Below, in pieces: positions 7,793-8,441 of a stretch of 8,441 bases of DNA. The notes under the pieces are model-generated. The model ran no database searches, was not told where the DNA came from, and saw nothing but the letters and a program-made list of their open reading frames with translations. Each line of letters opens with the position of its first letter. Position 1 is the first letter of the stretch. Location: positions 1 to 8,441 of the forward strand of contig JAQGLQ010000157.1 in the NCBI GenBank assembly GCA_028292785.1. Direction: 5' to 3'. The translations under genes were made by a program, and so were the position numbers. Origin of the DNA: Noviherbaspirillum sp. GTDB lineage: Bacteria > Pseudomonadota > Gammaproteobacteria > Burkholderiales > Burkholderiaceae.

Positions 7793-8185
7793 ATGGCTGA
7801 CCCGAAAACGAAGTTTCTTGTGGTTGACGATTTTTCAACGATGCGACGCATCGTTCGCAACCTGCTCAAGGAGCTTGGATATACCAACGTCGACGAGGCG
7901 GAGGACGGTGCGATGGCGCTGTCGAAACTGCGCAGCGAGCAGTTCGATTTCGTCATATCCGACTGGAACATGCCGGTGATGGATGGGCTGACCATGCTGC
8001 AGACGATCCGCGCCGACGCCGCGCTGAAGAAGCTGCCGGTATTGATGGTGACCGCCGAGGCGAAGAAGGAAAACATCGTCGCCGCCGCGCAGGCGGGCGC
8101 CAGCGGCTATGTAGTGAAGCCTTTCACCGCCGTGACGCTGGACGAGAAGCTGGCGAAGATTTTCGAAAAGCTGGCTGCCGCCTGA
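7793..8185 (+). CDS. cheY: Chemotaxis response regulator CheY (second, canonical copy)
   Basis: This 130-residue single receiver is the close counterpart of E. coli CheY (129 residues) and keeps its key residues at the same numbers: Asp12-Asp13, phospho-acceptor Asp57 in [10 protein letters not shown], Thr87, the switch residue Tyr106 in [10 protein letters not shown], and Lys109. Other family marks are [19 protein letters not shown] and the EAEDGAMAL helix. When phosphorylated by CheA it is expected to bind FliM/FliN at the flagellar switch and change rotation. It is separated from cheB by 87 bases containing a sigma-28-like promoter, so its dosage may be set independently of the upstream operon. 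In many betaproteobacteria cheZ directly follows this gene; here a short reading frame and an EAL/HDOD gene follow instead. Confidence 0.98.
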   Translation: MADPKTKFLVVDDFSTMRRIVRNLLKELGYTNVDEAEDGAMALSKLRSEQFDFVISDWNMPVMDGLTMLQTIRADAALKKLPVLMVTAEAKKENIVAAAQAGASGYVVKPFTAVTLDEKLAKIFEKLAAA

Positions 8186-8186
8186 G

Positions 8187-8297
8187 ATGGACGTGCAACT
8201 GCCGGACTCGCGCACGGCATCGAACAGCCGCTTGCAATTGCTGATGGATTACGCGCCTTTCGATGTGCGGCGCGATACCAACCTGACGATGTATTGA
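8187..8297 (+). CDS. Small reading frame of 36 codons, function unknown
   Basis: An ATG stands one base after the cheY stop (TGAGATG), opening a frame that encodes MDVQLPDSRTASNSRLQLLM and 16 more residues ending in DTNLTMY. The third codon positions are mostly G or C, as in the neighbouring genes, which mildly favours coding. No strong ribosome site is seen, but translation could be coupled to cheY. The product shows no membrane helix, signal peptide or family motif I recognise and is not the start of CheZ. Its frame is the same as that of the following EAL/HDOD gene, separated only by TGA and two codons. It could be a real small protein, the remnant of a larger gene, or plain spacer sequence. 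Confidence 0.3.
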   Translation: MDVQLPDSRTASNSRLQLLMDYAPFDVRRDTNLTMY

Positions 8298-8303
8298 CAC
8301 CCC

Positions 8304-8441
8304 ATGCAAGAAGCCAATTTCCTGGTCCGTGAACCGTTGCTGAATGCGCAGGAGCGCGTGCTTGGTTATCAGCTTGCCTGGCAGCCCAACGACACGACCG
8401 GCGCCCGGCTCACCGCAGAGGAAGCCACAGCGCTGGCGCGC
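8304..8441 (+). CDS. EAL/HDOD-type signalling protein, N-terminal part (3' end outside window)
   Basis: Only the first 46 residues are visible. The opening MQEANFLVREPLLNAQERVL followed by GYQLAWQ is typical of the start of YuxH-like proteins, which join an EAL-type domain to a C-terminal HDOD domain. In the full family the EAL part is often degenerate and does not hydrolyse c-di-GMP; that cannot be judged here because the catalytic motifs lie beyond the window. The ATG at 8304 has no clear Shine-Dalgarno sequence. An in-frame TGA at 8295-8297 bounds the start, leaving no upstream ATG, GTG or TTG in phase after that stop. Its position after cheY suggests a role in signalling linked to motility, but this is inference from context. 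Confidence 0.75.
   Translation, partial: MQEANFLVREPLLNAQERVLGYQLAWQPNDTTGARLTAEEATALAR

Overview
The window reads as one chemotaxis and flagellar-motor gene cluster, with every gene on the + strand. The GC-rich coding, the gene order (motA, motB, a helical protein, cheY, cheA, cheW, cheR, cheD, cheB, cheY) and the close similarity of all parts to the proteobacterial flagellar chemotaxis set suggest a motile betaproteobacterium. Genus cannot be told from the sequence alone.

Layout: bases 1-349 are the 3' end of motA (stator), followed by motB (395-1384). A 182-residue soluble helical protein (1423-1971) carries a CheZ-like FQDxTxQ motif. Then come a first receiver CheY (2006-2371), the histidine kinase cheA (2419-4488) and the coupling protein cheW (4502-5005). 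A 172-bp gap without a convincing gene precedes cheR (about 5178-6011). CheR overlaps cheD (6008-6616) by four bases, and cheB (6623-7705) follows six bases later. An 87-bp gap holds a good candidate for a sigma-28 (FliA) promoter, followed by a second, canonical cheY (7793-8185). A 36-codon reading frame (8187-8297) and the first 46 codons of an EAL/HDOD-type protein (8304 to the window end) close the window.

How the genes work together: receptors encoded elsewhere control CheA through CheW. CheA phosphorylates the two CheY proteins and CheB. CheR and CheB methylate and demethylate the receptors, and CheD deamidates receptor glutamines. CheY-P acts on the flagellar switch, whose rotation is powered by the MotA/MotB stator. 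No canonical cheZ appears in the window, including directly after the last cheY where many betaproteobacteria carry it. The 182-residue protein next to the first cheY is therefore the best local candidate for a CheY-P phosphatase or a related regulator.

Most of the window is an ordinary, well-known system. The parts worth a second look are the CheZ-like protein, its C-terminal VELF tail shared with CheD, the two unlike CheY proteins, the internal sigma-28-like promoter, and the small frame that runs in phase into the EAL/HDOD gene.
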